A stretch of DNA of 64,000 nt from Heterobasidion occidentale (taxonomy: Eukaryota > Basidiomycota > Agaricomycetes > Russulales > Bondarzewiaceae): positions 2,728,001 to 2,792,000 of the forward strand of contig JBCAQO010000003.1 of the NCBI GenBank assembly GCA_039111635.1, in the 5' to 3' direction. Under the pieces are notes generated by a model. The model did not search any database. It was given only the letters and a program-made list of their open reading frames with translations, and was not told the origin of the DNA. Positions 54,321-64,000 of this stretch are shown piece after piece (positions within the stretch are counted from its first letter, which is position 1; each line of letters opens with the position of its first letter). Both the position numbers and the translations under genes were made by a program.

Positions 54321-56388
54321 TTAACAGATTATTAAAGCATGAGACAATAAGTATAGCTTACTATATATATGTTTTTTTATTTTTAGATTTGACACTCTGA
54401 CAATCTATATTTTTCTAAGACTGGAGGCCATTTTTATGAATTTAGCTATGAGCCAGCCCTTGTATTGCCTTAATGATTTGCAATTTCTACCTTTCTTACT
54501 TGTCACTTTTCTGGTTTTCTTTATGCTAGTTCTCTTTATATTCACAATGACCTATTTTTTTAAAAACTCTCTATAGCAATATGGCCTTTGCAGAAGGCCA
54601 TTTTGATTGAGGTCGGTCAATAGATATTAGGTATGAAAATGGCTATTTGGCATGTCCAGTTGGTGCCAGGTAGTGCCTAAAAGACTGTGTAATAAACACT
54701 GAATTAATCATGGACTTACATAGTATTATTTGTGAGTTTTTATGTATGACAAAAATCCTGTAACATAACCACAGTTTTATTCTAGGATTTATAGTAGGGC
54801 AAGCTTAAACAAAATGTCTGAGCTTGAACTTGAAGTTATGTTACAGTTTTATTCTAGGATAAATTCTTGGATAAACTTTAAGTTTTTGTTTTGGTAATTT
54901 CCATAGATAAACCCAAACAAAAACTTTATTTATATCTACAGTTTTATCTACGGTTTATCCTGGGAAAAACTGTGTGGTGCATGCAGTGTATAACACTATA
55001 TAGCAAACCGCGAGTTTTGATTGTTCTTAGAAGGTCAGTTTTAGGGAAATTTATAATTGTCTCATACCCAAAGATTGCCCGAAATTTCTTAAAAACTATT
55101 AAAAAGCTCAATTTTTAAGCATTTATTGGTATTTCTTAGAAATATCTTAAAAGACCTGTCAGGAGCACACAATGTGCCGAGAAAGTAAAGATATTTTAAG
55201 AAATGATTGTGCCATGTCAAGAGTCTATAACTCTGACTTGTTGCTCTTTTTCCATTTCCTATCTCCTCTCAGCCATCCTTGCTTCAGACTCAGTCTATCT
55301 CACAGTATCCTCATCTATCTCTTCCTCTCTGTTTTCCTCTTCTTATACTAATTACTTTTCAAAATGGATGCTTCTCGCTACTCAGATAAACAACAGATCT
55401 CTGTGAGTACTAGTGACCCTCAGGTTGATAGGTGACTAAATGTGGTCTCCTTTTCCCTCTTCCTGTCTTGAGGTCAAAGACATATCAAAATTCATCAGCA
55501 AACTAGAAGTCTCACAGTGGACCTCGGACTTGCCTGGTAAGTCACATAAAATCTCAAGGCTTATGCCTTCCCTGACATCCGATGCTAATCTGAACATCAT
55601 CTTGAGCATGGTACAGATACAGAGCATGGTGTGTCATGGTGGCTGTCATGCCCAAATTCAGGCCCTTGCTGGTCTGCGCATCTGTCATGATCACAATCGA
55701 CAGGTGTGCCACCAACTCGGTGTTGCTGTTACTGTTGTGAATGTAGGTGCATCCATTGTGGGGGTTGCAGTGCTCATGGAGGGCGTTGACATCAACACTC
55801 GTGCGCATCACTGAGGGTGACAACAGCACAGTGACAACGTGCACACAAACACACCAAGCCCGGAACCCTCAAGCTCATTGCCATCTTTAAGCTGGGTGTT
55901 GTTGGCAGCATCTGCCACAGTGGGCTTGCAAAGTTACAGTTGCTGCCGTTGCTCCCCCTGCTGCTCCCTGGCAAGCGCAAGGCCAGGTGTGGCCACTGCT
56001 GTCCCTGTTGCTGGTGTTGCAGCGCAGCAGGCAAGGGTGGCGAGGTTATCAACTAACAGTGTGCTTGCTGTGGTGGACAGCATTATCAATCATCATGGGT
56101 GCTGATGCTCTGGCAAGGGCCCGGTTGTGGTGCCTACACTGGGCCATGTACGTTGGCGGCATGTAGAAGTTGCGTGCATGTCTGCATGCAATTGAGCAGA
56201 GCTTCTATGTGTTTGAGGATGGGGACAGTGAGTTGGTATGTCTCCTTGTTCTTCCTACTTTTTCTCATCAATACTCATGTCCTCTTAGGCCCTCACATAT
56301 ATTGGAACCACATTTGTTTGCGCAGCTTGGACGACAATTGTGCCACATCAAGATGGTTATGGTCACCTGGAGCATATTACGAACTGCT
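54321..56388. other. Unrecognised stretch, GC-richer after 55,360
   Basis: 54,321-55,360 is AT-rich with repeated GTTTTAT(C)TAGG-like blocks and no gene. 55,360-56,388 is richer in G and C and has frames open for 80-124 codons on both strands (for example 55,440-55,814, plus, and 55,554-55,844, minus). It could be a decayed gene or element coding region. I recognise no domain and cannot choose a strand. Confidence 0.4.
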
Positions 56389-56976
56389 TGTTTAGTAACC
56401 CAAGAGTAACAGGTTCTTCCCTAGGTTGCACAGTGAACAGAGTGATGGGCAAAGTCTTGGCTGTATTTAGAAGAATAATACAGGAGGGAATAATGGGGTG
56501 GGTATGTGGAGATACCTAAGGACGAAGGGTCTCTGTATGGGATGATACAGAGGAACAAGGAGAATAGACTGAAGATCCTCAGCCTATTCTATGGGCCTTA
56601 TATTCTGTATAGGGTCTAGGGTAAGAGTCCATGTGCTTCTCTGGGTATCTATCCCAGAAGAGCTGTGGTCGCCGCCTCTCTTCGCCGATGCCTACTCTTG
56701 TACTTCTCTGGTTGCTCCTTTCCATCCAGGTGCAATGAGGTGCTTACCTATAAGCTCTAAGCCCATGGCATGTGAATGCCTATCTTATTAAGCCACTCTA
56801 TCCATGACTCTGTCATATATCCTCTACCAATGTCTTGAAGAACCATTGGTCCAGTTGGCTTCTAAGGACATGCCAAATACCTTGATCTATGCTCCGTAGT
56901 GGAGCTGCCTAGCATGTGATGCTTGAACCATCGGTTAGACTGGCCCCAAAGGGTCCCGATAGGTCAAGTCATAACA
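56389..56976 (-). mobile_element. Family A chromovirus 3' LTR, inverted copy
   Basis: On the minus strand the LTR starts TGTTATGACTTGACC directly after the purine tract CCTAGAAAGGGGGTAA and runs to GGGTTACTAAACA, 588 bases. The start is firm. The far end is less so, because similarity to the copy at 950-1472 continues for about ten bases. This LTR shows that the accessory frame and motif array of family A lie inside the element, before its 3' LTR. Confidence 0.65.
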
Positions 56977-56992
56977 TTACCCCCTTTCTAGG
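56977..56992 (-). other. Family A polypurine tract
   Basis: CCTAGAAAGGGGGTAA on the minus strand, adjoining the LTR start TGTTATGAC. It resembles the family B tract (AGAGAGGGGGTAT) and is in the same place. Confidence 0.65.
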
Positions 56993-57660
56993 TCCTAACG
57001 CCTGAGGGGACCACTCACTGCCTGCGAGCTTCATCATCATTCCATGTACAATTTGCTTTCTGGTCGTCCAAAGATTGGAATGCATCTTTCCGATATGACT
57101 TTGTTTTTTGGGGCAAAGACCGACTTATGTCGTTTACAACGCCTAGGAGTTTTCCGTCTCCATTGAGCTGTTTGATATGGGTACCTAGCAATATTGCCAC
57201 AATATTGTGTCTCCTCCCGATGTTCTTCCTTCATTGGTACGTTTTATTGCAAGTATGTTCCTTGAGTTAAAAGGCAGCTGCTCAAACCAGGACTCCCTGG
57301 TACTATTGTTAAGCCAGTTTCTGTCTGGCTGACATCCAGAAAGGTGTCACGTGCGAATGATCATGTGATGAATAGAAACATGTCTGTGGGTGTTTTGTGT
57401 TGTTCTTCCTCAGAATGCCAAAGACCATGCTTCAGTGTTTCCAGGATAGATCTTCTCCTCTGTGATCTCCGGTATCGAGGGGAGCTCCAGGTGTGTGGGT
57501 TGGTTGCTTTATCAAGGCTTAGGCCCACCAACCTATGTGAATCCTGCAAGACCCCTTTGAAGATCCCTAACTCTGTCAGCCCCATACGGTGGCCTATCTA
57601 GGTTAGAGGTTGAGTGTTCAACCAGTGTTTGTTTGTCACATGGGAGCAAGCATGCAGCCA
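56993..57660 (-). pseudogene. Family A terminal 3' region, possibly coding
   Basis: Minus-strand frames are open for 60-75 codons in succession: RDLQRG-like sequence at 57,361-57,585, EEHREETQYCGNIARYPYQT and KNKVISERCIPIFGRPESKL at 57,037-57,234. The region has no partner in copy 1, which is cut at 24,901. It may be a last coding piece of the element. No domain recognised. Confidence 0.3.
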
Positions 57661-58220
57661 CGCTCCACATATTGAACACAAGGTAAGGATTTTGAAGAAT
57701 AGACTTATGTGCCGTTCATAACTTTTGACTAGTCTCTTGAATAGACTTTGGTGTCCACATTGATGGTGATTATTATGGGTCAGTGTAAGGTATGTCCTAG
57801 TAGTTTAACGTCATGCTAGATGTCCGTAGTTTTGCGTCTTTGCGAACGTCAGCTAGTTTATCCTTAAGTCATTGCGGACTGAGGATAGTTTATGCTTAAG
57901 TTGTTGCGGACTGCCCTGCTAGTTTAAACAACAAGGTTGTTGCAGACCGATCCATCTCCAATGTAGGAGTACCTGTAAACAAGACAGCAGACATTTCTGC
58001 ACGCCGGAACATCCATCGGTGATGTGCATAGGGCCCTAGACCAGGTCCTACTTCTTGACAGGGTTCCCATTGAGGAACAATGGTGACAGTTTATGCTATA
58101 TCAAACTGGATAACTTATAGAGGTGTGTCCTGATAGACTCGTAAGGCTGAAGCCTATTTTAACACAACTCACATGGCCCTGTACAACAAAGGGCAGCCCA
58201 GTTTAACATTATGGAGGACA
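57661..58220 (-). repeat. Family A motif array, inverted copy, first part
   Basis: The segment is the reverse of 24,360-24,895. It holds six motif copies seen on the plus strand as TAGTTTA, spacer, GTC, TTGCGGAC (near 57,806, 57,830, 57,860, 57,890, 57,930 and 58,198). Order and neighbouring sequence match copy 1. Confidence 0.7.
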
Positions 58221-60349
58221 GTGTTATGCGGTGAGACACTTTGAAGTTGGAGGGTGGGAAATAGTCTAATTGACACACCGACCAATTCCAGAGAATTGTT
58301 GCCTAGACTGACTCGGTTTTCCTTCTTTCCCAGAGCAGCCTAGTTGTTCGTTGTTGAGAGTAATTCTCTGTTTATATAGTGGTACCAGTTTATCTTACTA
58401 TGCAAAGCTGTGTGCCTGTATCAGGAGGTGTATGGATCCTAAGAGAGTGGTTACTAGCGTGCTGCGAAGTGTGTTGTTCCTATAAAGGTACTGTGCGTTA
58501 GGATTGGTGGAGTAGCATGAGAAATACTTTCCTAAATTCAGACTCTTTCCGTTTGAAAGAATCTAGAGGATGAGTGTGATGAAGAGACGAGACTAGGATA
58601 TCAGACTAATAGGCGTTGAACTTGGTGTTTTCAGAGCTTCCTTACTGATGCAGGTTCAGACATTTTCTGACCAGATCAGACTCAGAACTAACTCAACATC
58701 CCGTTTGGACTAACACAGCTTTAGACTTATCAGAAGATACTTGGTGTTGACTTCAGAGACTTCAGAGATTAATAAAGACTACCTTACAAGGTAAAGATGA
58801 CTTTACAGGGCAAGAGAAACTTCAACAACATAGGCAACAAACTGCTTGTATTTCAGGGCACATGCACTCCTCTTTTATGTGTTTCTGGAGAAACTATGCA
58901 TAAGACCTGGATTTGGGTATTTACAGATGTATCTAGGTGCTAAAGATTCTAGAATAAAGTGTCTGGTTTAAACTATAATAGAGTAGGCTTTCCTAGATTC
59001 CTCCAGAGCATGGCCTGGAATTATTCCAGATTCTCTATTGGTCGCCTAAGCAGCTCTAGGTTCTCCAGCCTCTTGATTCCTCATTTGCTCACTAAGCCAT
59101 TACAAAGCCTCTCAGTGCATTAGAAAGTGCACAAGGTCTATGCAATTCTAAGAGTCTGGATCAGTTTGGCTCTACTCCGGTCCCTCCTAGGCTTCATCCG
59201 GTCCGTTAAAATAGCACCAAGGCAGCTTTGTTATGAATATAGATATTTTAAGTCCCTGATAAGTCAAGGTTTAATGAAAGACAGCTACATATATTCACAA
59301 ATATAGATCAAAATGTCCATCCACATCCTGAGTATGAAACTGGAGCCAAGTGAGAGTGTGATGCCTGAAACGTAAAGACTGTATGATTTTAGGGAAAGAA
59401 ATAAACAAGAAACACTGGACTAAAGGAATAAGAACTTAATGAATCATGAATGGATGAAGCGTTCATGGCTTAGTAAATTGATGAAAGATCATGCCTCCCA
59501 TTCCCGCTAACGCTTGCCTTGCAATCTCTAAGACACTGCCATCAGATGCAGGAACATGTTCGTGGTCAGAGCTGAAAAGAGCTTGAATGTACTCACTGAA
59601 CGTGTGATACATCGCATAGCCAAGTGGAGGAGGGAAGTTGACAAGGAAAGTAGATGTCACCACTATGAACTGCTGCTCGTTGCCTGTTCCACCAAAGACG
59701 GCAATATAATCGTCTCGCCAGACCATTTCGGAAAGAATGATAGTTGTAAACTTGTAGTCACCATCTGGCTTCCTTTCAATCATGTCCACTGAAACCCCAT
59801 CTTCTAACCAAATCCCCTTCTTCCTAGGAAGGACACAGACTTCCATTGATACTCTTCTGGCTGAGACTGGTGGCAGTTGAATTCCATCTTCGGTAGGAGG
59901 GATTGACATCATTGGTGGCTCATTCAAAGGTGATGGAGCTAGAAGAGTATTGGAGGTGACATTGATGCAGTATGTGGGTTCATAGTGAATGGTTATGAAA
60001 GAGCGAGGTGGTGGGACAGAGGATACATTAAGCAAGTCAGGTCGCGGACCCGATGGGACAATTAGTGGATGGAAGTCCGGTGTGGCTGTTGAAGCGCTGT
60101 GTGGCGATGAAGATAGAACAATGATCGAGAGAATGTGCCCCAGAGTGATAAGCATGTAGAGGTGTCATTGGACATGATGTGAGGGAGTGATGCACAGACG
60201 TGACTACCGGCAGTTCTTGAATCATCTTGCTCCTCAATTTCCCATTCTTCTCTAATGTTCCTTGCTTTGGTCTAGACTTGCACAGTCATTTATTCTTATG
60301 GAACAATCTTGGAAATCATTCTGCCAAGACACAAACTTGTTTGCGTCGT
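58221..60349. mobile_element. 2.1-kb insertion in family A, type unknown
   Basis: The flanks are continuous in copy 1 (around 24,360), so about 2,129 bases have been inserted here. The direct repeat GACA flanks them (58,217-58,220 and 60,350-60,353). Read as TG...CA, the insertion would be 58,222-60,353, starting TGTTATGCGG, whose first seven bases equal the family A LTR start. No direct terminal repeats or inverted repeats are seen. It could be a long solo LTR or a non-autonomous element. It includes one open 230-codon frame. Confidence 0.6.
59463..60155 (-). CDS. Open 230-residue frame inside the insertion
   Basis: The product starts MLITLGHILSIIVLSSSPHS, hydrophobic enough to suggest a signal peptide or membrane anchor, though this may be incidental. 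A Pro/Ser-rich stretch follows, then RRVSMEVCVLPRKKGIWLED, DGDYKFTTIILSEMVWRDDY, FIVVTSTFLVNFPPPLG and HTFSEYIQALFSSDHEHV. The end is MIFHQFTKP. It has no stop over 693 bases in a window where nearly all frames are broken, so it is either young or under constraint. An overlapping frame upstream (60,037-60,237) suggests the true start might differ or a splice exists. I do not recognise it. Confidence 0.45.
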   Translation of the reverse strand: MLITLGHILSIIVLSSSPHSASTATPDFHPLIVPSGPRPDLLNVSSVPPPRSFITIHYEPTYCINVTSNTLLAPSPLNEPPMMSIPPTEDGIQLPPVSARRVSMEVCVLPRKKGIWLEDGVSVDMIERKPDGDYKFTTIILSEMVWRDDYIAVFGGTGNEQQFIVVTSTFLVNFPPPLGYAMYHTFSEYIQALFSSDHEHVPASDGSVLEIARQALAGMGGMIFHQFTKP

Positions 60350-60353
60350 GACA

Positions 60354-61550
60354 ACGGCCGTAGTTTATAGTCATTGTGGACATCCTGCTATTGCCTAGCT
60401 TGAACCTCCTAGCCTTGATAGATTTAATCCTCTGGGGTGAGGGTAGTTTAAGGTCATTTTGGACTGGTTGTGGGACAATGAACTTGTCCCATAACCACGA
60501 CTCCTATGCCTTGAAGGAGCAAGTAGTTTATCGTCTTTGCGGACTAGATCAATGTTATGGTGTCAACAATAATGTCATCAACGACCTCTGTGCTTGAAGG
60601 GACAATGGTTTAATGTCATTGTGGACTATTGGATCTGGAAGCGGTACTTCCAGCTCCAATACAATCCCTAGAACAGAGGGACAGTAGTTTAACGTCATTT
60701 CAGATGTTAAAACCTGAGGCACGATCCCAGTTGCCTCTTGATTGGCCCTTGAAGTGGAATTTCTTGCTTCTGACTTCAAGGGTAGAATGGGCGTGCCATG
60801 GAGTAGTCGTGGTCCTGTAGGATGGCTGACAACCCACTCTGTGTCCCCAAACCCCTCGCACGGAATTGAACCATGTCGACCCCATATTCTTTTACCATAG
60901 GGTGTATGAAATATGGAAGCGCCTTGACCTAGTTGGCAGGGTTCTGCAATGGTGGAGTCATCACTTCCATCATCTGCCAGAATGCAACCACATTCTGAGG
61001 GTCTTGGTAGTTTAGACATTGTTCCGAACAATAACTAGTTTATAGTCATTGCGGACCAAGCCTTTCGTAGTTTTACATTGTTGCGGATGTAATGTCCTTT
61101 TCTTGTCCATTGAAGAAGGTGCCATTCTTGTTGGCTTGTGAATTTGTCAGATAGCCCCTAACTCTACTCTAGTAATGATTTGCTTTCCTATCCACGGTTG
61201 ACTTGGATTTGATACAGAGTGCTTCGGGTTTCCAGGCCGAGCCTTGTTGATGTCTTCCTTCATCGGTCTAGGGTTTGAGTGGATATCGTGGGTTTCCAAG
61301 CCAGTGCATATCCTCCGGTGTTGTCCTTCACCGGTAAATTTTGATGAAGCAGGGTTCCCTGCTCATGGATACGGAAAGGTGTTACGTGCAAGTGATTAGG
61401 TCCTCCAACAGTCAAAACGTACAGTCACATTGTCTTCTTCCTTTCACAGTTTACTGTCATGCAGGACATAATTAGCAGGTACTTCCCCTGCCTTCTTATC
61501 TTTTCACAGTTTAACATCATGCAGAATGTTTAAACGCTCAGTGTCCTGTG
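60354..61550 (-). repeat. Family A motif array, inverted copy, second part
   Basis: Matches 23,040-24,358 in reverse. About nine motif copies, for example near 60,364, 60,450, 60,520, 60,608, 60,687, 61,012, 61,050, 61,068 and 61,450. A minus frame open for 158 codons (60,555-61,031) spans several; copy 1 is interrupted there, so coding is unproven. Confidence 0.65.
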
Positions 61551-61630
61551 CGTGAAACCGGTACTTGTGGAGTGGAGGGTCCTTTCCTCTCTATCACCTC
61601 TCAAGACAAGGGGTTCCTCAACTCCCTTGT

Positions 61631-63003
61631 CTAATATCCTCCGCCAATGTCCCCATAGTCCCCATATCCTTTGTCTGGCCTATAATAGGGGTCGATGTAG
61701 TTGTAGTTCCCGTCTTCAACCTCATCCCATGCATCTAGCTCTGCTCAAGTCCAGGCAGCAGTTCTTGGAGTCGGTCATGGGCGGTCTTGAGCTCATCTAC
61801 CAGTACGAGCATATGTTCCTTCAGGTCGATGATTTTAAGGACGACCTGGAGTCGGCAAATCTCACAGTTGAGTTCTTCAAGGACTATCTCTTCTGGGTTG
61901 GGGTGTTGTCCTTGTCCTCTAGTTTCCTCGCCTCTCATTCCTCCTGTATCTTGGAGGGTGCTCCTCATTGCTGCCTCCGGCGTCCTGCCTGGCAGATTGT
62001 TCTGTCAACGCGGGAGGAAGGGCCTCTCAGTCCCTTTGTGCCTGTTGTTGTACTGTTGTCCAGAAGGGTTCCATCTGGACGGTTGCATCTCGACTGTTCG
62101 TAGTCAGTACCGCTCTTCTGGCTTCATTGTCCCATGGTTGGACACGGAATGGGTCAATCTGAACGGGAGGGGAGTATATGACATTGGTGTTGGATATGAG
62201 GGCAGGGAGGAGCTCCAGATTGATGAAGGAAGAAAACTCATTGGGATGAATGAGAAGGGCGTATGCCCCATTATTTCCTCTGGCATACTAGGAGGCAGCT
62301 CAATGATCCTCTACATAGGCCAAAAGCCTGACCTAGTCGCTTGTGTCCACGAGGCGTCGGGGAATGTTGCTGTTCTTGCTCCCCAATTGCCCTGCGAAGA
62401 AGTTAGCAAGCCTTTGCAAGGCTAACGCCGTGGCAATCTGAATTACCACCGAGATTATGGTGCGCTGAAATAGCGCATCTCCTAGTCCTTCTAACTCTCG
62501 GGGGTGCAGATCTCTACCATCAGCAAGAGATCCTCCGGGCCTGGTAGTTGGTGCACTAGTTGTTGCTGATTCTTGTATACCTGTTTCAGCAACTGTGTAG
62601 ACAATGCCAGGTCTACAGGGTTTCTTGGTCCTCCTCCGCTTCTCGTCTCCTGTCTTGCGTCTCCTTGAGCCAGCGCTGTTGTCGGTCATGGAGGCATTGA
62701 TGGAGCAGGCCTTTCTTCTTCTTGACATCTTTCATTGTGCTTGTCATAAGCTCCCTCAGCCCAAGGTGGGGCTTGTAGTTCTGTTTGATCTTTAGCGGTG
62801 AGCGTGGCAAGATGGGCAGAGACTGGTATGGAAACTCCCTCTGGAGTCTTTGGACAGCCACTTTGGCCAGGGCGTCCAGTGTCGGGGTTGGCGATGGCCA
62901 GGATGATGTCTGGTGAGGGGTTTCTTGGCGGTGATGAAGTAGTTCCTTCATTGATAAGCATAGCGTGTCCAGGGGAGTAGTAGAGGGAGAATTGGTCGGA
63001 CAT
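61631..63003 (-). pseudogene. Family A accessory reading frame, inverted copy
   Basis: The minus-strand start is ATGTCC at 63,003, giving MSDQFSLYYSPGHAMLINEG and PRNPSPDIILAIANPDTGRP. Later come GRDLHPRELEGLGDALFQRT and ALQRLANFFAGQLGSKN. The Leu-rich segment is VLEELNCEICRLQVVLKIID, and the tail YIDPYYRPDKGYGDYG is followed by the stop at 61,631. Start, order and stop agree with 21,560-22,940. The tail is the most conserved part. Shifts and stops differ between copies, so they were open in a common ancestor. Function unknown. Confidence 0.6.
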
Positions 63004-63049
63004 GTATTGGTGGAAGAGTTCCTGCCTTAAGGGGGAGAGCTGTCTCTCC

Positions 63050-63056
63050 TTATATA
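63050..63056 (-). promoter_or_regulatory. TATA box upstream of the family A accessory frame, inverted copy
   Basis: TATATAA on the minus strand, 46 bases before the ATG at 63,003. Same position as 21,506-21,512 in copy 1. Confidence 0.5.
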
Positions 63057-63069
63057 CCTTTCTAGAGCC

Positions 63070-64000
63070 TAATCACCACAGGTCGGGGTTTGTCTGGATA
63101 GCTTTCGTGAAATTCACAAAGTGCCTCGTCAGCCATATCTTTGAGGAGGGCAAAGGGTTCTCAGGTGTTATCTGCTTTGGAGTATCCAACCCACTTGACG
63201 AGGTATTTGGTTCCTCATCCTTGGCATTTTGAATCTAGAATGGCCTCCACTTCGTAGTGCTCTTCTTCATTTAAGATCTCTGGGGCAGGTCTTGGGAAGT
63301 TCCTCCCATGGGCCTCTGTCTCATGATATTCAGTGAGTACAGAGGCGTGAAATACCGGGTGCATCTTTCATGTTTCAGGAATTTCCAGCCAATAAGCCAG
63401 AGGGCCGATTCTTTTGGTCACTGGAAAAGGACCATAACACCCAGGTGCCAGCTTGAACTTTGGATGAGTTGTCCGAATGTGGGTTCCTTCTAACCAGACT
63501 TGGGTTCCTACTTCCCACTATGAAAGCTTCCAATACAGGTCCCTGTCCTTGGCCTGCTGTGCCGCTATCTGTAGACTGGCTACTGCATCTTCTTGGACTT
63601 CTTTGATTAGCTGTAAATGTTTGGTTACTGCAAGCACCTTGGTCTCTAATGCTGAGTCAACCAAATATGGCGGATTGAACCCACAGAGGACTTCAAATGG
63701 TGACTTCCCGGTGGCGGAGTGTCTTTGGGTGTTATGGGAGAACTCTGCAAAAGGGAGCAAGTCTACTCAGTTATCTTGGTGGTAGTTGCAAAATACCCAC
63801 AGGAACTGTTCGATCTCCTGGTTGACCTGTTCCATTTCTCCATCCATCTGGGGGGTATTAAGCTGTGCTAAGGGCAGGAGTGATTCCCAGCCCTTTCCAT
63901 AGTTCTCATGTGAATTTTACCGCAAATTAGAGGCCTCTATTGGATACCACCTTGGTCGGTAGACCGTATTGTTTAAACACGTTGTCCTGAAAGAGCGTTG
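63070..64000 (-). pseudogene. Family A integrase and chromodomain, inverted copy
   Basis: From the window edge the minus strand reads FKQYGLPTKVVS, then PFAEFSHNTQRHSATGKSPF, ETKVLAVTKHLQLIKEVQED and AASLQ-type residues. The GPF linker and the chromodomain follow, with ILDSKCQG(stop)GTKYLVKWVGYSK and EPFALLKDMADEAL, ending at about 63,085. Stops and shifts break it throughout. The rest of pol lies outside the window. Confidence 0.85.

Noticed and set aside
60555..61031. 158-codon minus frame as an aspartic protease (contains DDGSDDSTIA)
   Set aside because: The D-[ST]-G triad is absent, copy 1 has stops in this phase, and another phase is similarly conserved.
61552..62425. 183- and 212-codon plus-strand frames
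   Set aside because: Antisense to the family A accessory frame; composition and overlap mark them as shadows.

Overview
The window is a transposon graveyard from a filamentous-fungus nuclear genome, most likely a basidiomycete (Agaricomycete). The basis is the Ty3/gypsy chromoviruses with C-terminal chromodomains, the Ty1/copia pol, the pogo- and Tc1-type transposases, and a relict short spliceosomal intron. I found no intact host gene. Almost everything recognisable is a mobile element in some state of decay. The organism call is inference from protein style, not from a marker gene.

Layout. 1-14.97 kb is AT-rich and gene-poor: a possible gag remnant, a decayed LTR, a perfect 49-bp tandem duplication, two arrays of an 80-bp hairpin repeat, a dispersed repeat with a tRNA-like core, and a dead pogo-type transposase (9.7-11.5 kb). 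14.97-17.2 kb is an old copia copy on the minus strand that carries a younger solo LTR with a clean 5-bp target duplication. 18.1-24.9 kb is a degraded Ty3/gypsy chromovirus ('family A', plus strand). Its pol is followed by an accessory reading frame and about 1.8 kb containing some 16 copies of a short motif. It is cut off at 24,901 by a young copia cluster.

24.9-34.35 kb is that copia cluster: six nearly identical LTRs of about 530 bp in both orientations, two large pol fragments in opposite orientations, and two tandem RNase H-plus-LTR units that share a stop codon. 34.4-35.3 kb is an older copy of the same family. 37.5-38.6 kb holds the second copy of the tRNA-like repeat and a Tc1-type transposase pseudogene on the minus strand. 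The Tc1 gene is truncated at 38,620 by a second chromovirus ('family B', 38.6-45.25 kb). Family B has two internal deletions but keeps RT, RNase H, integrase and chromodomain, then a TATA box, a long accessory frame with its own CCHC zinc knuckle, and a 844-bp 3' LTR.

45.3-47.5 kb is another old copia copy. 48.1-48.5 kb is the third hairpin array. 48.7-52.5 kb is a second, unrelated and older copia lineage. 52.5-56.4 kb is low in recognisable content apart from a 42-bp minisatellite in two blocks. 56.4-64.0 kb is a second, inverted copy of family A: 3' LTR, polypurine tract, motif array, accessory frame, TATA box, chromodomain and integrase. A 2.1-kb foreign insertion with an open 230-residue frame splits it.

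The observation I rate highest is shared by the two chromovirus families. Downstream of the chromodomain each has a TATA box and, about 50 bases later, an ATGTCC start of an extra reading frame, all before the 3' LTR. Family A adds the conserved motif array between that frame and its LTR. Decay throughout is dominated by C-to-T and G-to-A changes. The pogo transposase, for example, has Asn where all three catalytic Asp residues are expected.
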